A DNA stretch of 64,000 nucleotides, taken from contig OY727097.1 in assembly GCA_963402885.1 (NCBI GenBank), positions 23,746,001 through 23,810,000 of the forward strand, read 5' to 3'. Below are positions 32,401 to 45,393 of the stretch, one piece after another. Within the stretch, counting starts at the first letter, position 1. Each line of letters begins with the position of its first letter. Made by a program: the position numbers and the translations under genes. Source of the stretch: Antedon bifida. Taxonomy: Eukaryota; Echinodermata; Crinoidea; Comatulida; Antedonidae. The notes beneath the pieces are model-generated. The model had not been told where the DNA came from. It saw only the letters and a program-made list of their open reading frames with translations, and ran no database searches.

Positions 32401-34165
32401 TTCTGTATAATTACAAGAAGTTATTTTAATTCATACACACATTACCGCCTCCGTCGTAAATTTTAGCAAGCGAAATGTCGAGTTTTTTTTTTGCTTCTTG
32501 TAATGGCACCAAAAAGACAATTTAGCGAGTCTAGCGGGAATTATCAAAACCGTTCCACAACCGGAAAGCGACAGTTATTGGTTACTAGGACAACAACTGA
32601 GAATAGCTATGTCTAATAATAATCTGTATGTTGCGCTATAATTACTAACGGAATGGGACAAATATCCGACAATCCTTTTGTCTTTACTGTTGATGAAATA
32701 ATTACATTTGTAATAAGAGGCTCCGAGGCGTTGGCATTTAGAAAGAACCGTTAATGTCTGCCATTTAAGTTGAGGCTTAACAATACGGCTGTCGGACTAG
32801 ATAATGGTATCTTCCGTCAACAGTAAATAGTAGTAGTATAATACATAGAAGCTTGTACGTGAAGAAATGCTTTATTGAAAACAAACAAAAGTCTAATTAC
32901 AGTAAAATTATTTTTAATAATATTGTTTAAAAACATTGTTTTCAATCGTTTGTGCGCCGCTAATCAAGATGCTAATTTTATTTGAAGCTTCCCGCTTATA
33001 AATCTACATACAAAGGTAAATAGTACAATGGAGTCCATCCCAACATTAATTAAAATAAAACTAATTATTGGAAAGTAACCGTAAAAGTAAATAAAATATA
33101 CTGTCGACTTATATTTATTGTTGTATATAGGGGCCTACAGTGTTGATTGCAAGAGCTTTGTAATGAAATTGGTAAAAATGAAATAATTATACATAAATTC
33201 GCACGATAACAAGACAATTATTAATTTAATAAAACATACTAAAAAAATAAAGAAATAGGTTTCGTAACAACTTTTATCCAGCTGTGCCATTCGGCGGTGC
33301 ATTCGGGCACTGAATGTATAAAAGCATACGAGAGTGATGTGATACTTTTAATTGTTTTTCATTTATCTGTATATTTATTCAGAGCTATCCTATGTTTTTA
33401 TATGCAAATGTAGTAAGTAAAGTAATTTTTTGATGAATGAAATGTTTTTTAATTGAAAAAATTAAATTAACATAATATTTTTTTGTTAAATTAATACGAT
33501 ACATGTGCTTATATGAATAATTTCTGTTTAAGGCAAAGTTATTCGAATTTTATTTCATTTCCACAACTTCCTACGGCGTCATAGAAATTCTCCTTTCTCG
33601 TACACTAATACCTCTATCCCATTCTATTTATTTATGTAATTTCTGACGTGAACGCAAATAAGAAGTTAACAATTCACAGTTAGTTCACTAACGTGTCGCT
33701 CTAAATAGCTCTAGTTAAGTAATGTGGATAATCAGATTCTATACAAAGTCTCATATACCATAGTCATTAATTGTGTTATTGGTATTGGCTACGAGCGTTC
33801 TACGAAATTTAAACAACTTGGCAATTAGGAGACGCAGCCACTGAATACACTAAATGCGTTTCTTAATCTCTCATTTGCGTTAGGTTTGGGTAAAAATGGC
33901 CGTTTATGCGTCATGTGAACTATTATTAGAGGCTAGCAAAATCTATAGGTTAAATTGTCGTAATCATATCAAAATGCCCTTTACCATTAACTATTATTAG
34001 ATCGATCCTTATGTTATATTCCATGTAGCATTTGTAACCCCTCCCCCTCTTTTTTTTTTAAGTGGACACTTTCTTCTGTCACTACAGCCAACCCCTATAA
34101 GTTGACCCTTTTAACATTGAATAGTCATGGTTCTATACTGTACCGTACACCGACGAAAAGAAGCC
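32400..34165. other. Non-coding, AT-rich
   Basis: I see nothing definable beyond A/T homopolymers. Confidence 0.5.
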
Positions 34166-34170
34166 GACAA

Positions 34171-34230
34171 TATTTGGTCACGTCACACTTTTTTTGTCAA
34201 ACTAGTTTGATAGTGTAGACAGAGCTTTAG
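34171..34230. mobile_element. MITE family B, right-end fragment
   Basis: It runs cacgtcacactttttttgtc, then aaactagtttgatagtgtag and acagagctttag. Confidence 0.8.
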
Positions 34231-34321
34231 ATTGTATTTGATATTATTGATATAATGTTGTTATTGCATTAATCGAAGGTACATAATAGCGTATGTGGTC
34301 TAGTTGTTTACACGCTCTGTG

Positions 34322-34490
34322 AAGCTATATGTCTACACTATCAAACTAGTTTGTGAAAAAAAAGTGTGATGTGCCCAAATATGGTAGTGATATGCTTAAA
34401 TATGTTAGTGATACGACATCATCATGTCCATATATGGGCACATCAAATGTTGTCGTCACATAAAGTTTGATAGTGTAGACAGAGCTTTAG
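34322..34490. mobile_element. MITE family B, nearly complete copy
   Basis: It runs from tgtctacactatcaaactag to the inverse tttgatagtgtagacagagc, with the internal gtgatgtgcccaaatatggt and catcatgtccatatatgggc. It lies ~100 bp from the fragment at 34171-34230. Confidence 0.85.
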
Positions 34491-34866
34491 AAAGGGAAGA
34501 CGTACATTTTAATCCGGTCAGAGGCCATACATTTATCATACAAATGTTTTAAATGTAAATGTGTAAGGTTGAAGATAAGATCTAAAGGGACGATTTTACT
34601 CCACTTAAACACTGTTAGTACCATTAATGATTTATGAATATATATCCACACACATGTGTGTTATTATATAGGGACAGAGCCAACATATAAATAATCCAAT
34701 TACAAACCATTATCTCCTTTCACCTATTATATTTATTTTTTTTTTATTTTAATAGCACAGTTTTTAAAAAGCTAAATGTGCAACATACAGTAACATAAAT
34801 TATACAAAACTGTATTTTATTGTTTTTTGTAATTTTTATAATTGAATCTACCAGGACACTCTCACA

Positions 34867-35001
34867 CACAAACTAGTTTTTTTTCCGTGTTCCCTCTGAC
34901 GATTATTAAGTCATAATTCCCACAGTTTACAGTCACAAACTAGTTTTTTTTTCAGTGTTCCCTCTGACGATTATTAAGTCATAATTCCCACAGTTTACAG
35001 T
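34867..35001. repeat. 67 bp tandem duplication
   Basis: Two units, 34867-34933 and 34934-35001, run from cacaaactagttttttttc to cccacagtttacagt and differ at only a couple of positions plus T-run length. Confidence 0.92.
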
Positions 35002-35204
35002 AAAATGTTTTACACGTCCCTAGTACAATTCCGGTAATACTGATACCTTATGTGTATGATGGATGATGCCTGTAATAACAACAATGTAATAGTTGTGTAG
35101 AAACGTACTAACTCCCTCACATACTGGTTATTTTTTAATAAAGTAAAAAGAAAATTAGTTGATTTGACGCGGAGGAATTAGTCCTGTTTGATCTGAGACC
35201 ATCT

Positions 35205-35480
35205 GGGAAAATCGCGTCGTGTGCTGTATAGACCGGAAAGAGCAATGGTACTATCGGACTAGCATTTAATGGGTTCGAGCATGTCTGTGCCATATTGATT
35301 GTATCATGTTACCCTCTTGCCTCGTCCTTCTAGTGAGACGTAAAGCTGGTCCCGTCTACAATACATACAGTGCACACCAACTACACTATTCGAAAGAGTA
35401 GGGGTTGTCTCCCGGTGTGCTGATCTGGGTGGTAGGCGCTGCACTGCTGGCTGTGTCGTGAAGGGTCGAATCCAAACGTC
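35205..35480 (+). mobile_element. SINE-like repeat
   Basis: A B-box-like gggttcgagca (35270) is followed by gtgagacgtaaagctggtcc, cgtctacaatacatacagtg and aaagagtaggggttgtctcc, a body I associate with marine-deuterostome SINEs. A second B-box-like ggtcgaatcc lies near 35464. Boundaries are approximate. Confidence 0.5.
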
Positions 35481-35492
35481 CTCAATTTCCAG

Positions 35493-35795
35493 TTAAGGCC
35501 CATTTATACTAAGACGAAAATGCTCGAGGATAACTATATAATTACAAAATTACAAAACAAAATTAGTATGTTGTCATTCTATAACTTGTTGCTAACCATC
35601 TTTGCTGACAATAAAAAATAATAATATTTTCACACGTTCAATGAAACGATGCGACGATTGATTTGTTCTTATTGATCATAAATGGTTATCCTATTATAGT
35701 TCTAGAATTAAAAGTTTTTAAATTTATTTTGTTTTATGTAAGAAAAAATGTATGTTTATCTATTTAACGTCGATCGTTATCGTCCTAGTGTGTAG
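35493..35795. mobile_element. MITE family E, copy 1
   Basis: It starts ttaaggcccatttatactaa and shares ggttatcctat, ttttatgtaaga, tatgtttatc and cgatcgttatcgtcctagtg with the copy at 56633-56987, in which the ttaaggcccattta end lies on the other side. Confidence 0.65.
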
Positions 35796-35799
35796 CAGC

Positions 35800-36690
35800 T
35801 TGACTGTGCCATTTGGCAGTCGAATTTATTCGATGCTTGTAGGCCTAAACATTGCCGTAGAACTAAACATTGCCGTAGAACAACGACGCGGCTTTATCGT
35901 TTACGTGAAGCAGAAAACTGCATAGCTTGTCACACATAGAATATGTATCTCTGATCGGGTTTCCGCTAAACCGTCTGCCGCTCCGCGATTGTAAATGGTC
36001 AGAAATAAGAAATAAGAAGTAACATACATTGTTTATTTTCCGCTTACCGTTACCGCTCGTCTGTGTAGTTTGGCCCCTGAGTCACTGTTGTTCACATCCA
36101 ACTTGACTCTGATTAACTAACAATAAATGAATAATTAAATAGCGTAAAGTACACTGACGGGCAGTGACGTATATACGAGAAAAGATATAGATCTTTAAGT
36201 ATCGTAACTGAAAAACACGATAAATTTCAAATGAAACACTTTAGCTGTCTTTAAGAGTTAGCTGTAAAAATCTAAACCATGATCTCTGATTTTATTCACG
36301 GATTATAGTTTTTGTTATTAGAATGATGCATGCCGGGAATTTATCTGATTACGCAACTAAATTTTATTTTCTTATTGAATGCATTCACATGCATCAGTTA
36401 AAAGTATACTTACTGCTAATATGTGCTGAGAGTGAAGGTTTAGAATTATTTTAAGAGCAACAACGTTTTAAAAATGCAATTGAAGGGCTGCAGAATTCCC
36501 TCGTTATTATATATAATATTGCGGTTACAGCACGTAGTATCGCACTAAAACTCGCCGCTTCTAAAGATATATTTCCGCCTGAAAAAATAATTTTGTTAAA
36601 TTTGTTGATGATCTCCATATGCTATTTTAATATTACATACTATTCACTTTGACCAACAATTGGATTAGAATAAAAGTATTTATCTTAAAT
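35800..36690. other. Non-coding spacer
   Basis: A short aacattgccgtagaac direct duplication lies at 35848-35881. Otherwise nothing is definable. Confidence 0.5.
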
Positions 36691-36694
36691 AAAA

Positions 36695-36902
36695 AACATT
36701 TTTTAAAGAAAAAAATAGTCAAATTGGCTGCCAGGCAAGGGTTTTGGTTGAATTTAACCGTTTACTTTTTATTTTATAAGTGAAAGCATTGTTTTGTCGG
36801 ATTTTTTTTCTACGGAAGTGATTAACTTTGTTATAACTAAAAAATGGCCTTTGATCTTATTAATCTTCATTTTTATATTTTTGGGGGACAATACATCTTT
36901 AA
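36695..36902. mobile_element. MITE family C, right half
   Basis: It shares caaattggctgccaggcaag, ttgaatttaaccgtttactt, aaaaatggcc and the end tttgggggacaatacatctt. Confidence 0.75.
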
Positions 36903-37273
36903 AAAAAATAATTGTGTCTTCGAAAGCATACCTTAGAAAATCAAAGTACGTATGTTGATATCGATAGAAGCAATTATAACTTTATAAAATATTGATATTG
37001 TTCGTTGTTGTTATTAATGATTGTTAAAATTGATATTATATTTTCAAAATATCTATTCAATCACAAATGTTTATATACGGTATAAATAACCTTATATAAT
37101 ATTTTATATATATTTTATTAATAATACTTAAGAGGTTCTTAAGTTGTATGTAATGATTTTAGGTCTATCAAATTAAATTAATTGTCATTAAGCAGTGTAC
37201 GTCCTTAATCAATTTTTTCTGTCTGCCTAATATTTACTTAAAACTAGAACTATCATAGTAGATTAACTTTTTT

Positions 37274-37531
37274 AAAGCTTAGTTTCCGCTATAGAGAGAC
37301 GAAACGCAAAAACGTAACGCAACGCAAGCTAGTTGACCAATGACAATCGACAGTTCGAATAATCCATCGCTTGTGATTGGTCGAATCACTTAGACACAAC
37401 TTAGACCCAACGCAAGCTAATTTACCAATGACAGGCAGTTTGGATGATCCATCGCGTCGTGATTGGTCAAATTACTTACGTTGCGCTTATTGTTTTCTTG
37501 CGTTGCATGTCTAGTGGGAACCGGGCATTAA
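37274..37531. mobile_element. MITE family A, expanded diverged copy
   Basis: It is bounded by aaagcttagtttccgctata and ctagtgggaaccgggcatta. The interior contains the family words gaccaatgacaatcg, gtgattggtc and gcgttgc, with an internally duplicated core (two ttgaccaatgac/tttaccaatgac blocks), making it ~258 bp. Confidence 0.75.
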
Positions 37532-37539
37532 CGGTAGTA

Positions 37540-40100
37540 AAGGAAGCAACCAGGCTGGTAACCGATTTTGTGATCATTTAAATTGTATGGTTCACGTTAC
37601 ACTTCCTTGAATCGTATACGAAAGCCTTTGATATTAGTTAAGTAAATGTTTCCTCGGGCTAGGGATATTGTGACGTAGCGTATGACGTGATTGTGAATTG
37701 GATGAATGATTAATTGTCTAATAATCAACGTTTGTTTTACTAATTATATATATATATATTAGTAATCTATTTCGGAAATCCATTAGAATGACATAAATAT
37801 TAGCCGGAGCAATCTGAAAACCATATTAAATACGTTTCTTTAAGTTAGCTGGCCAATCACCAACGTACACAGCTCATACAAAATATCCATTCGCTCTGCC
37901 TAACTCTGATGATATACGTTGTTATTGTGTTCTTTTTATAGTTTTGACGCATTTTTTGTGACGTGTTTTTCTGTTTTCGGAAGTATTTTACTATGCTATT
38001 ACAAACTCGTTACTATACAGTTACTATTTATTAATATCTTTTCCATGTACGTAACTATATTATTTTTGACGACATAATATATAAACAATTAAGTTTCACC
38101 CAATCGCAATCTGAAATTCTGAAGTAATATTTTCTACAGTACAGAACCTAATAGTATTGATGATTATTATATCGTTAACAATAATTGCCTTTCACAGTTA
38201 AGAGATAGACTGAACTGTTTGATTTAGAATTATTACAGAATATTATATTAATAAGACTTAATTGATTTACCATGATAAAACTTATAAAAACGTACTTTAT
38301 ACCTTTAAGTTCATATACTACTAGTTCATTCCTACACTTTATTTTATATACCGTTCATTATTTTTGATACGTTTACAGTACTTTCTAGAGTTTCTTTGAC
38401 ATCCGTATGTTAAATATGTTGAATACTGAATTTACAATAATGAATGAAAATTGGCACGAGCAGAAATATTTACAGTTCTATTTAAATACGGTATATTACG
38501 GGATTTCAGCGAATAAAAATATTCTCCCCATTCAATGAATCCATTAATTTAGTTTTTAACACAATAATTAATACTGTTCGGAAGTAAACTAATATTCAAT
38601 TAGTCCGGTACCTATGAGATAATATGATCAAATGCTAGATTATGTGAGGCTGGGCATAATAACAGTTAGATTTTGGTCGCGGCGAGAACAGTTTTTCGAA
38701 CACGTAACAGGGACCACCTTTGCTAAAATACCAAACAAACTTGACGTGCAATATAAGCATTTAATAGAACAATTAAATAGAACTAAATGGCACGCGGTAC
38801 GATAGTTACTAATTTAATGGTCATATCAGCTACTTTTATTACTTTAAGTTTGAATTTTCAAATAAATTATAAAGGCGGTCACTTCTAATACTCGTATCAT
38901 GTGGGATCCAAAGGGAAAAGAGATACGGAACCACAAAGGTTGAGTTACTAATGGTTACAAAAAGCGTTTTTAGAAATGTATACATCGGCTTGTTACATAT
39001 ATATCGTTATTTTGCTCTAACAGTCCCTGATGATGCTTCTTAACCCCGGCTATATTTGGATCGCATGTAAAGTCGAATATCAGTGCACGTACGCCACATT
39101 ATGACGTTCCATACCGGTTTTACTAATGTGCAACATAACATCACTTTAGAACCCAGAAACAGTCAAATCATGTTCACAGTCACAGTAATAGACTTTTAGA
39201 ATTTCACGTCGACTATGTTTACTGATACCCAATGACGTCATTTTTATGATATGCATATGCGCAAGCGACAAATCTTGTTCACTAATATTTTGCCGTTCCC
39301 TTTCTGAGTAGGAGTGAACATATGTCGTCATAACACTGCAACAGTTATCAAAATCATGGCGAGATTACAAGGTAATTAAGTCATACGTTCACTGGCACGT
39401 CAACGTAAATGTCTACCGAAACCCATGTGGACGTGAACTTCATGCACGTTCACTCAAATCAAAAACCCATAACTGTCTGCCTTGCGACGACCTATGACTT
39501 ATTACGTCATTTGTCCCAAGTCGTTGTCGTTGTCAATATTTAGGTTTTTTCCGCACCTGAAACAGGTTGAAATGCGCGTTTTATGACACAGACTTAAAAT
39601 CGACGAAATTGGTTCCAGCGACGATCTTAAAAGAGATTTCCAAACAAAACTCATTAACGCATGCGCACAATAAATTAACATGACATCATAGTTCCTATAG
39701 GTAGTTACAACAAATCGAGAGTCCCTTTATATTAATTGTTGACTGACGCATTACATCGGTACAACATCATTTATATAAGTATGTGATGCTGATATTTCAG
39801 AATTTTGATTGGCAAAATGATTGACGTCACTAGTGGTATTTTCGTAGTATCAATGTCTGTTATATAGTTGTACATTATTTGTTCGAATATTTATTAATAA
39901 CGACAAGCACATTATTCTCGTTTTTACATTGTCAAATCTAGCAATCAGAAAGTATCACAAGAAGGCACAATTTAATATGTGTAGAATAAGTAAATTTTGA
40001 AATACAAGTTCTTCATAGCATTGTAAGTACTGGTATTCGATATATGCATAAATAATACACCTACGTAGTTACGTAAAAAATATGACTGGAGTAGTTGGAT
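37540..40100. other. Non-coding, AT-rich
   Basis: An (AT)n tract lies near 37747-37760, and the MITE end at 38503-38540 is listed separately. A 61-residue frame near 39146-39331 has no support. Confidence 0.5.
38503..38540. repeat. End of the 29.0 kb inverted-repeat family
   Basis: tttcagcgaataaaaatatt followed by ctccccattcaatgaat matches the inverse of 29004-29035. Confidence 0.5.
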
Positions 40101-40105
40101 AAGAA

Positions 40106-40189
40106 GGTGTTCAGACGATATTTAGAGGTGTTCGGACGATATTTATGGGTGTCCAGACGGTATGTAGAGGTGTTCAGACGGTATTTAGA
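40106..40189. repeat. 21 bp tandem repeat, four copies
   Basis: ggtgttcagacgatatttaga repeats at 40106, 40127, 40148 and 40169 with one or two changes per unit. Confidence 0.92.
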
Positions 40190-40731
40190 AAGGTTACAGT
40201 GGTACGGTTATAGAAAGAAAGTGTAAACCCACATTTTTAAAGGCTACTGATGATTTATTGACAGCATTTTATGGGATTTTTTTGTTGTATCATCATATTC
40301 ATCGAATGTTTACCGCCCTCTACAATATTATAGTAGGCCTACAACATTAATCATGAATGTTAATAAGTTGAATAGAAAGAGTAATTTCAGTAGTTAAAAT
40401 ATTAACTATTCCATCCCCGTTGAATAAAAGTGTCATGATTTTGGTATAGATGGGAAACTAAGCGGATCTCGCTATGTTTTTTGTATGCGGTCGAGTTAAG
40501 AAGTATGACACCTGGGAACACCAGTATACAAAATAGCAGTAAGAAAATGTTCAAAACTTAGTGTAGGTAGAACCATGAATTTAATCCATGGTAAAACAGA
40601 ACACAAAATAATTAAACTAAACACTTACATAAACAGCGTCTTTTTACCTAAATATTAATATGCTAACCTTACAGCTTGTAGGCCTAATTCTTTCATAATT
40701 AGTAGTTTTTAGGCTCATGTAACATTACCTG

Positions 40732-40884
40732 TAAAGCTCTGTCTACACTATCAAACTTTGTGATGTGCCTATATATGGACATGATGATGTCGCATCACAA
40801 CCATATTTAAGCATATCACTACTATATTTGGGCACATCACACTTTTTTTGACAAAATAGTTTGATAGTCTAGACAGAGCTTTAG
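40732..40884. mobile_element. MITE family B, complete copy
   Basis: 153 bp; termini taaagctctgtctacactat and (inverse of the right end) ctaaagctctgtctagacta, then tcaaac. The interior carries gtgcctatatatggacatga and the inverse-related gggcacatcacac. No coding capacity. TA at both edges is compatible with a TA target. Confidence 0.88.
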
Positions 40885-40889
40885 TCAGG

Positions 40890-41345
40890 TTTTATAAACC
40901 TATTATTTAGCTTTGCTGTAAGTCATTCCCCATTTTCTTCTTTCAGAGACATGCAACATTAATGTTGCTAGAAAAGAATTACTATAGCTATAGACATCTT
41001 AGATTAGTAATTATTGCGTTGAGCTAGCAGTAACGTTAAACACAACGTTGATTTATCGGTAATAACGTCATTGAATTGATAGAAAACACTGATTTATCGG
41101 TAATAACGTTATGTATCGCTGGTGACTGTAAAGTGTTATTGACGGTGCTAATAGTATAGACGGCGTTGGTGGGAAATGAGTTTACAGAAAAGCTAAATAA
41201 TAGATATTTGGATCATTATTGCATTTAAATAATGACTATTCTAGTGTGTCGAAAAACGAAAGAATTATGTGCACGCAACTAAACTAACTAAAGCCAAGTT
41301 TTAATAGAAGCACATCGGAGATTTGCATATCTTGTTGAGGGACTT
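40890..41345. other. Non-coding spacer
   Basis: A diverged direct duplication of tgatttatcggtaataacgt (41049 and 41090) is the only structure seen. Confidence 0.5.
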
Positions 41346-41350
41346 ATTTT

Positions 41351-41703
41351 TTAAAGATGTATTGTCTCTAAAAAACACGAAAAATGAAGATTAATCAGAC
41401 TTTGAATATGTTATTTTATAGTTTTAATCAAGTTAATCACTTCCGCATAAAAAAAACGAAAACAAATCATATTTTCACATATAAAATGACAAAATAAATG
41501 GTTAAATTCAACCAAAAACCCATTGGCTGGCAGCCAATTTGACAATTTTTTGCTATAAATTACAGTTTTTTCAGGTAAATACATTTTTTCTCTTGAAATC
41601 CAATTTTTGGTCAAAGTAGATAACTAAAATGTTACATCAAAATGGCATATTCAACAAAAGAAATTTGTAAGAATTATTTTTCAGGGAGACAATACATCTT
41701 TAA
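41351..41703. mobile_element. MITE family C, complete reference copy
   Basis: 353 bp; left terminus ttaaagatgtattgtctcta and right terminus (inverse) ttaaagatgtattgtctccc. Sub-terminal taatcagactttgaatatg has a loose inverse partner in catattcaacaaa. No coding capacity. It is used here to define the family. Confidence 0.88.
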
Positions 41704-42033
41704 ACTATTAGAAATCGTGATGCATTATAACATGAGAGTGAAGTCCAGTTGTTTTTTGAACACTTCAATCAACGCACCAAATACCAAATTCAAGACCAGT
41801 CTGAATGCACCCTTTTTTTTTCCTCAGTTCTTTTATTGTATGTACGTGTTTTTGGTTTTTTTTTTCACATTTTCACTCTGACGTTTTACCTGCACCCACA
41901 ATTCTTTGATGAGCTGTACATAGGGACTAACAAACCAAGTACTTTGGAACGCTTGTAGATCGCAATAATGCCATCCGATGGACAAGTAATGACTTCTTTA
42001 CGTTTTTCTAAAAATGCATTGGTACCACCGCCC

Positions 42034-42052
42034 ACCCCCCCCCCCCCCCCCC
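42034..42052. repeat. Poly(C) tract
   Basis: About 18 consecutive C residues follow ccgcccac, unusual in this AT-rich setting. Confidence 0.95.
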
Positions 42053-42060
42053 TTAAACCC

Positions 42061-42380
42061 AATTAATTTTAATTAAGATTTTCAATAGACTATTTCGCAG
42101 TTTTAATAAAGTTAATTACTTCTGTAGAAAAACAAAATTAAAAAATAATGTTTTCACATAAAAAGACAAAATAAACGATTAAATTCAACCAAAAACCCCA
42201 TTGACTTCCAGTCGATTTGACTATTTTTTCCTTTAAATTACAGTTTTTTTTTCAGGAAAATAATATTTTTGTCTATTCAATTTTTGGGTCAAAGTGAATA
42301 ACTAGTATGTGATATCAAAAATTAGCATATTTCACAACAACCTTCAAAAAAATCTTTTTTAGGGGACAATATATCTTTAA
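42061..42380. mobile_element. MITE family C, copy lacking its left tip
   Basis: It shares ttttaataaagttaattact, acgattaaattcaaccaaaa, ccagtcgatttgac and the end ggggacaatatatctttaaa with the reference copy, which lies just 360 bp away in the same orientation. It abuts the poly(C) tract. Confidence 0.8.
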
Positions 42381-42384
42381 AATA

Positions 42385-45300
42385 CTAATAATTAATAATA
42401 ATTATAATAGTCATGCTACTAACAAAGTTGATAACGGACGTGAATTTTGTTATACCTAATGAAAATGAAGGTGGGCACGAACATTTCTTGCATAACAATA
42501 TCAGTTCTTACTATCCCACGACATCGACATTTTTGTGATGAAGAGTAATTATGTGGTTGGTCAAAATCACCCCACGTGACATTGTCTTCATACTTTCTTG
42601 AAATTGAAAATTACCGAATATTCCAGAAAATATAAGCATGCAAATTATTTTGAGTTATTAGGCTTACCTTTCTGAAACATTTAATCCACTTTCCTCACCC
42701 TTTTGACGTACATATAATAAATATAATACTACAGAATATAATACTAGAATTTCGAGGAAATACAACCAATATATTACAAGTTACAACACAGCGAGATTAT
42801 GTCAACAAATCTTTAGAATGCTCTTAGAATTTCATCTCCAATTCATCGTTGAGAAAGCCAACTCATAGATATCTAGTTCAACTAAGTACCTTAGCCATTG
42901 TCAATTCTACGACAAAATGGCGCCAGTATGTGACATTAACTTCAATCGCAAATTGTCAGTAGAGATTAATTTTTTTTTTTTGTAGGCCTAATTCCCAGTA
43001 CCGTTAATGCTTGAATCAGCACCGCAGTCGAATGACAGTCGCAACAACCCCCGCAGGCAGTCGAAAAAGAATCAACAATTTTTGTTTCGCTTATATCGAG
43101 TAAGCCTGATCGCACCCATTTTGGGTTTTTTTGCAACGTGCTGCTGTAATCGAATAATCGCGGATTTCGGTTAACGCCGCATCTTGCACCAAATTACACT
43201 AAATGTTTTGTGTAGGTTTGTCTTGCGCTGTGCCAAGTGAAGAAATACTATACAAAAACAATAACTGCCTAAATAATTAACTATAACCAAAGATGTTTTT
43301 CCATTATTTATAATTCAATTATCTATTATTTCAATCTGATAGATATTAAGTTTTTACAAGTCATGAAGGTGATTTTTTGTATTATATACCTAGTTATGAA
43401 GAAAGTAATAATAACTAATGTATGATATAAAAAAACTGAATCGGCGTCATAGAAACATAATAACATTAAAATGACATAATTAATGAGTGTAGTTGTAGGG
43501 TAATAAATTGAGAAATAATTGTTTAACCATCATTACTCACATGATCATTACGCTCTAAATACGTTGTTGTTTTAACCCTGACAAATAAGTTATAAAATCA
43601 ATTCGTTATTTTCTGTTTGTTGTCTGATATCAAGATTCGGTCAACATTACTGAACACACTACCTTAGAATACAGAAAACTCCATTAAATTATGGATGTAC
43701 GCAATCACCAGTTACATCCAAAAATGAATTTACACCGGCCATCATAAATACATCATATCTAGTACGTGTAAACTTTATATAATTAGGCATATACATCATA
43801 GACGCTATAATACGCGCCTACAGCTTTATAAGAGGTCAAAATTATTTTTAAACACTAAATTATAACACATTTTAGGCCACTTTTAAGTATTTCATCTCTG
43901 CATTGTAGGCCTACATGGGATCTAAATCGTGTTTCTGGGATCCGTTTTTAACTAACTCCCTTTGCTGACTGCTCTTGTTAAAATATTGCCTAACAATACA
44001 TAGGTTTATACCTGATGGTTTTCCCAGTCTAATATTAATAGTTTCCCGCCTTTCGTTTCCACGAAGCGCTACTGGACTACGCGGCTTTCAAGATTTAAAA
44101 GGTCATTATGCGCATGCTCATATGTTTTAATTGAAATAACAGGCCAAGCTGACAATCGTTCGATATAAATCACAAAGTATCATTAATTCAACATCGGCGC
44201 TATATTATCAATAAAACGCATTATATAATTATAACGGATAACATTAAAACATAAAATGCATTACAGCCACGGTCTTGCTATACGTTTATTATGTGTCAAA
44301 GAACTGATATCAGAATAGAAAGACAGCTAATAAAACAAGAAGTGCTGGTAGTTGTTCTAGATTTACGATTTTAGAAAGTTGCAGGCCTGGTAATGTTGGT
44401 TGAAAAGTGACCTACTGTTGTATTTGTAAATTTCATGATTTGAATATTATCCGTTTTACAATCTATTTTCAACCTAACCTCATATTAAGCGCTGAAACGG
44501 AGCGAATACAGTACTTTGAAAAATGCAGATCGACAGAGGACGCGCTATTCAATATTTTGGTCCATTCGTAAGATATAGATAACTCGAGAATTAATCAGCT
44601 TTTTTAATGGCACCAGTATATTGATTTATAATTATGAAATTCAATAGGCGTAGTCTGTAAGTATAATAACTTATTAAAAACAAAAATTAACTTATAGGCC
44701 TATTGAAACTTATCCACTATTTATGATGTTGATCACAATAGCGGATAAGTAAACAGTTCAATAATATTTGAGAACAATAATTTATAAGTAGAGATTGGTT
44801 TCATTCAACATTTCAGAAGGGATATTGTTTAAAAACATTTTATTTTCTATGAGTATGGGTCTAGTTTCGTAATGCGTCCTAACACGAGACGAATTCGAAT
44901 TGATGATTGTCAAACCCCAGTTAAGCTGTGCTCTAGTGCCTACAGAATTACCGTACGATTTTTTTCGACAGAATGAAAGTAAGCACACTAAGGTTAACAG
45001 CTGACTGAGACCTACTTTATTGAAACTTCATTAAAGGTAATATTTTTCCAATTTCCGTTATTTCTAATTTGAACTGGTCAAATACAAGTCATTGCTTTGT
45101 GCTTATATCCAGCCAGTGGTTATGATGTGTTATAAAAATTAATAGATACACAGAAGCACTGAACTTTTTAATTATTCAGTTTTTCACGTGATTGTGTTTG
45201 CTTTTGCTTTAACTTTACTGTAGGCCAGATTCGAGGTTTTAAGTAGAAGTGTGATTAACTAAAATAATGCAAACTACATACTGTCGTACTTTGAGAAAAG

Positions 45301-45390
45301 GGCTTATCTACAAAAAAGCTACTTTTGAGTAAATGAGAAAAACGCGTTTTTGTTTATTATAAACAAGATGTTTAAATGTTCATAGTAGAT
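42385..45390. other. Non-coding region
   Basis: No gene is seen. TAGGCCTA words lie near 42983, 43905 and 44694. The 68-residue frame at 44782-44988 has no support. Confidence 0.5.
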
Positions 45391-45393
45391 ATT

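Noticed and set aside
41642-41958. Phe-rich frames of 69-79 residues
   Set aside because: They start inside MITE C and are driven by T-runs; compositional artefacts.
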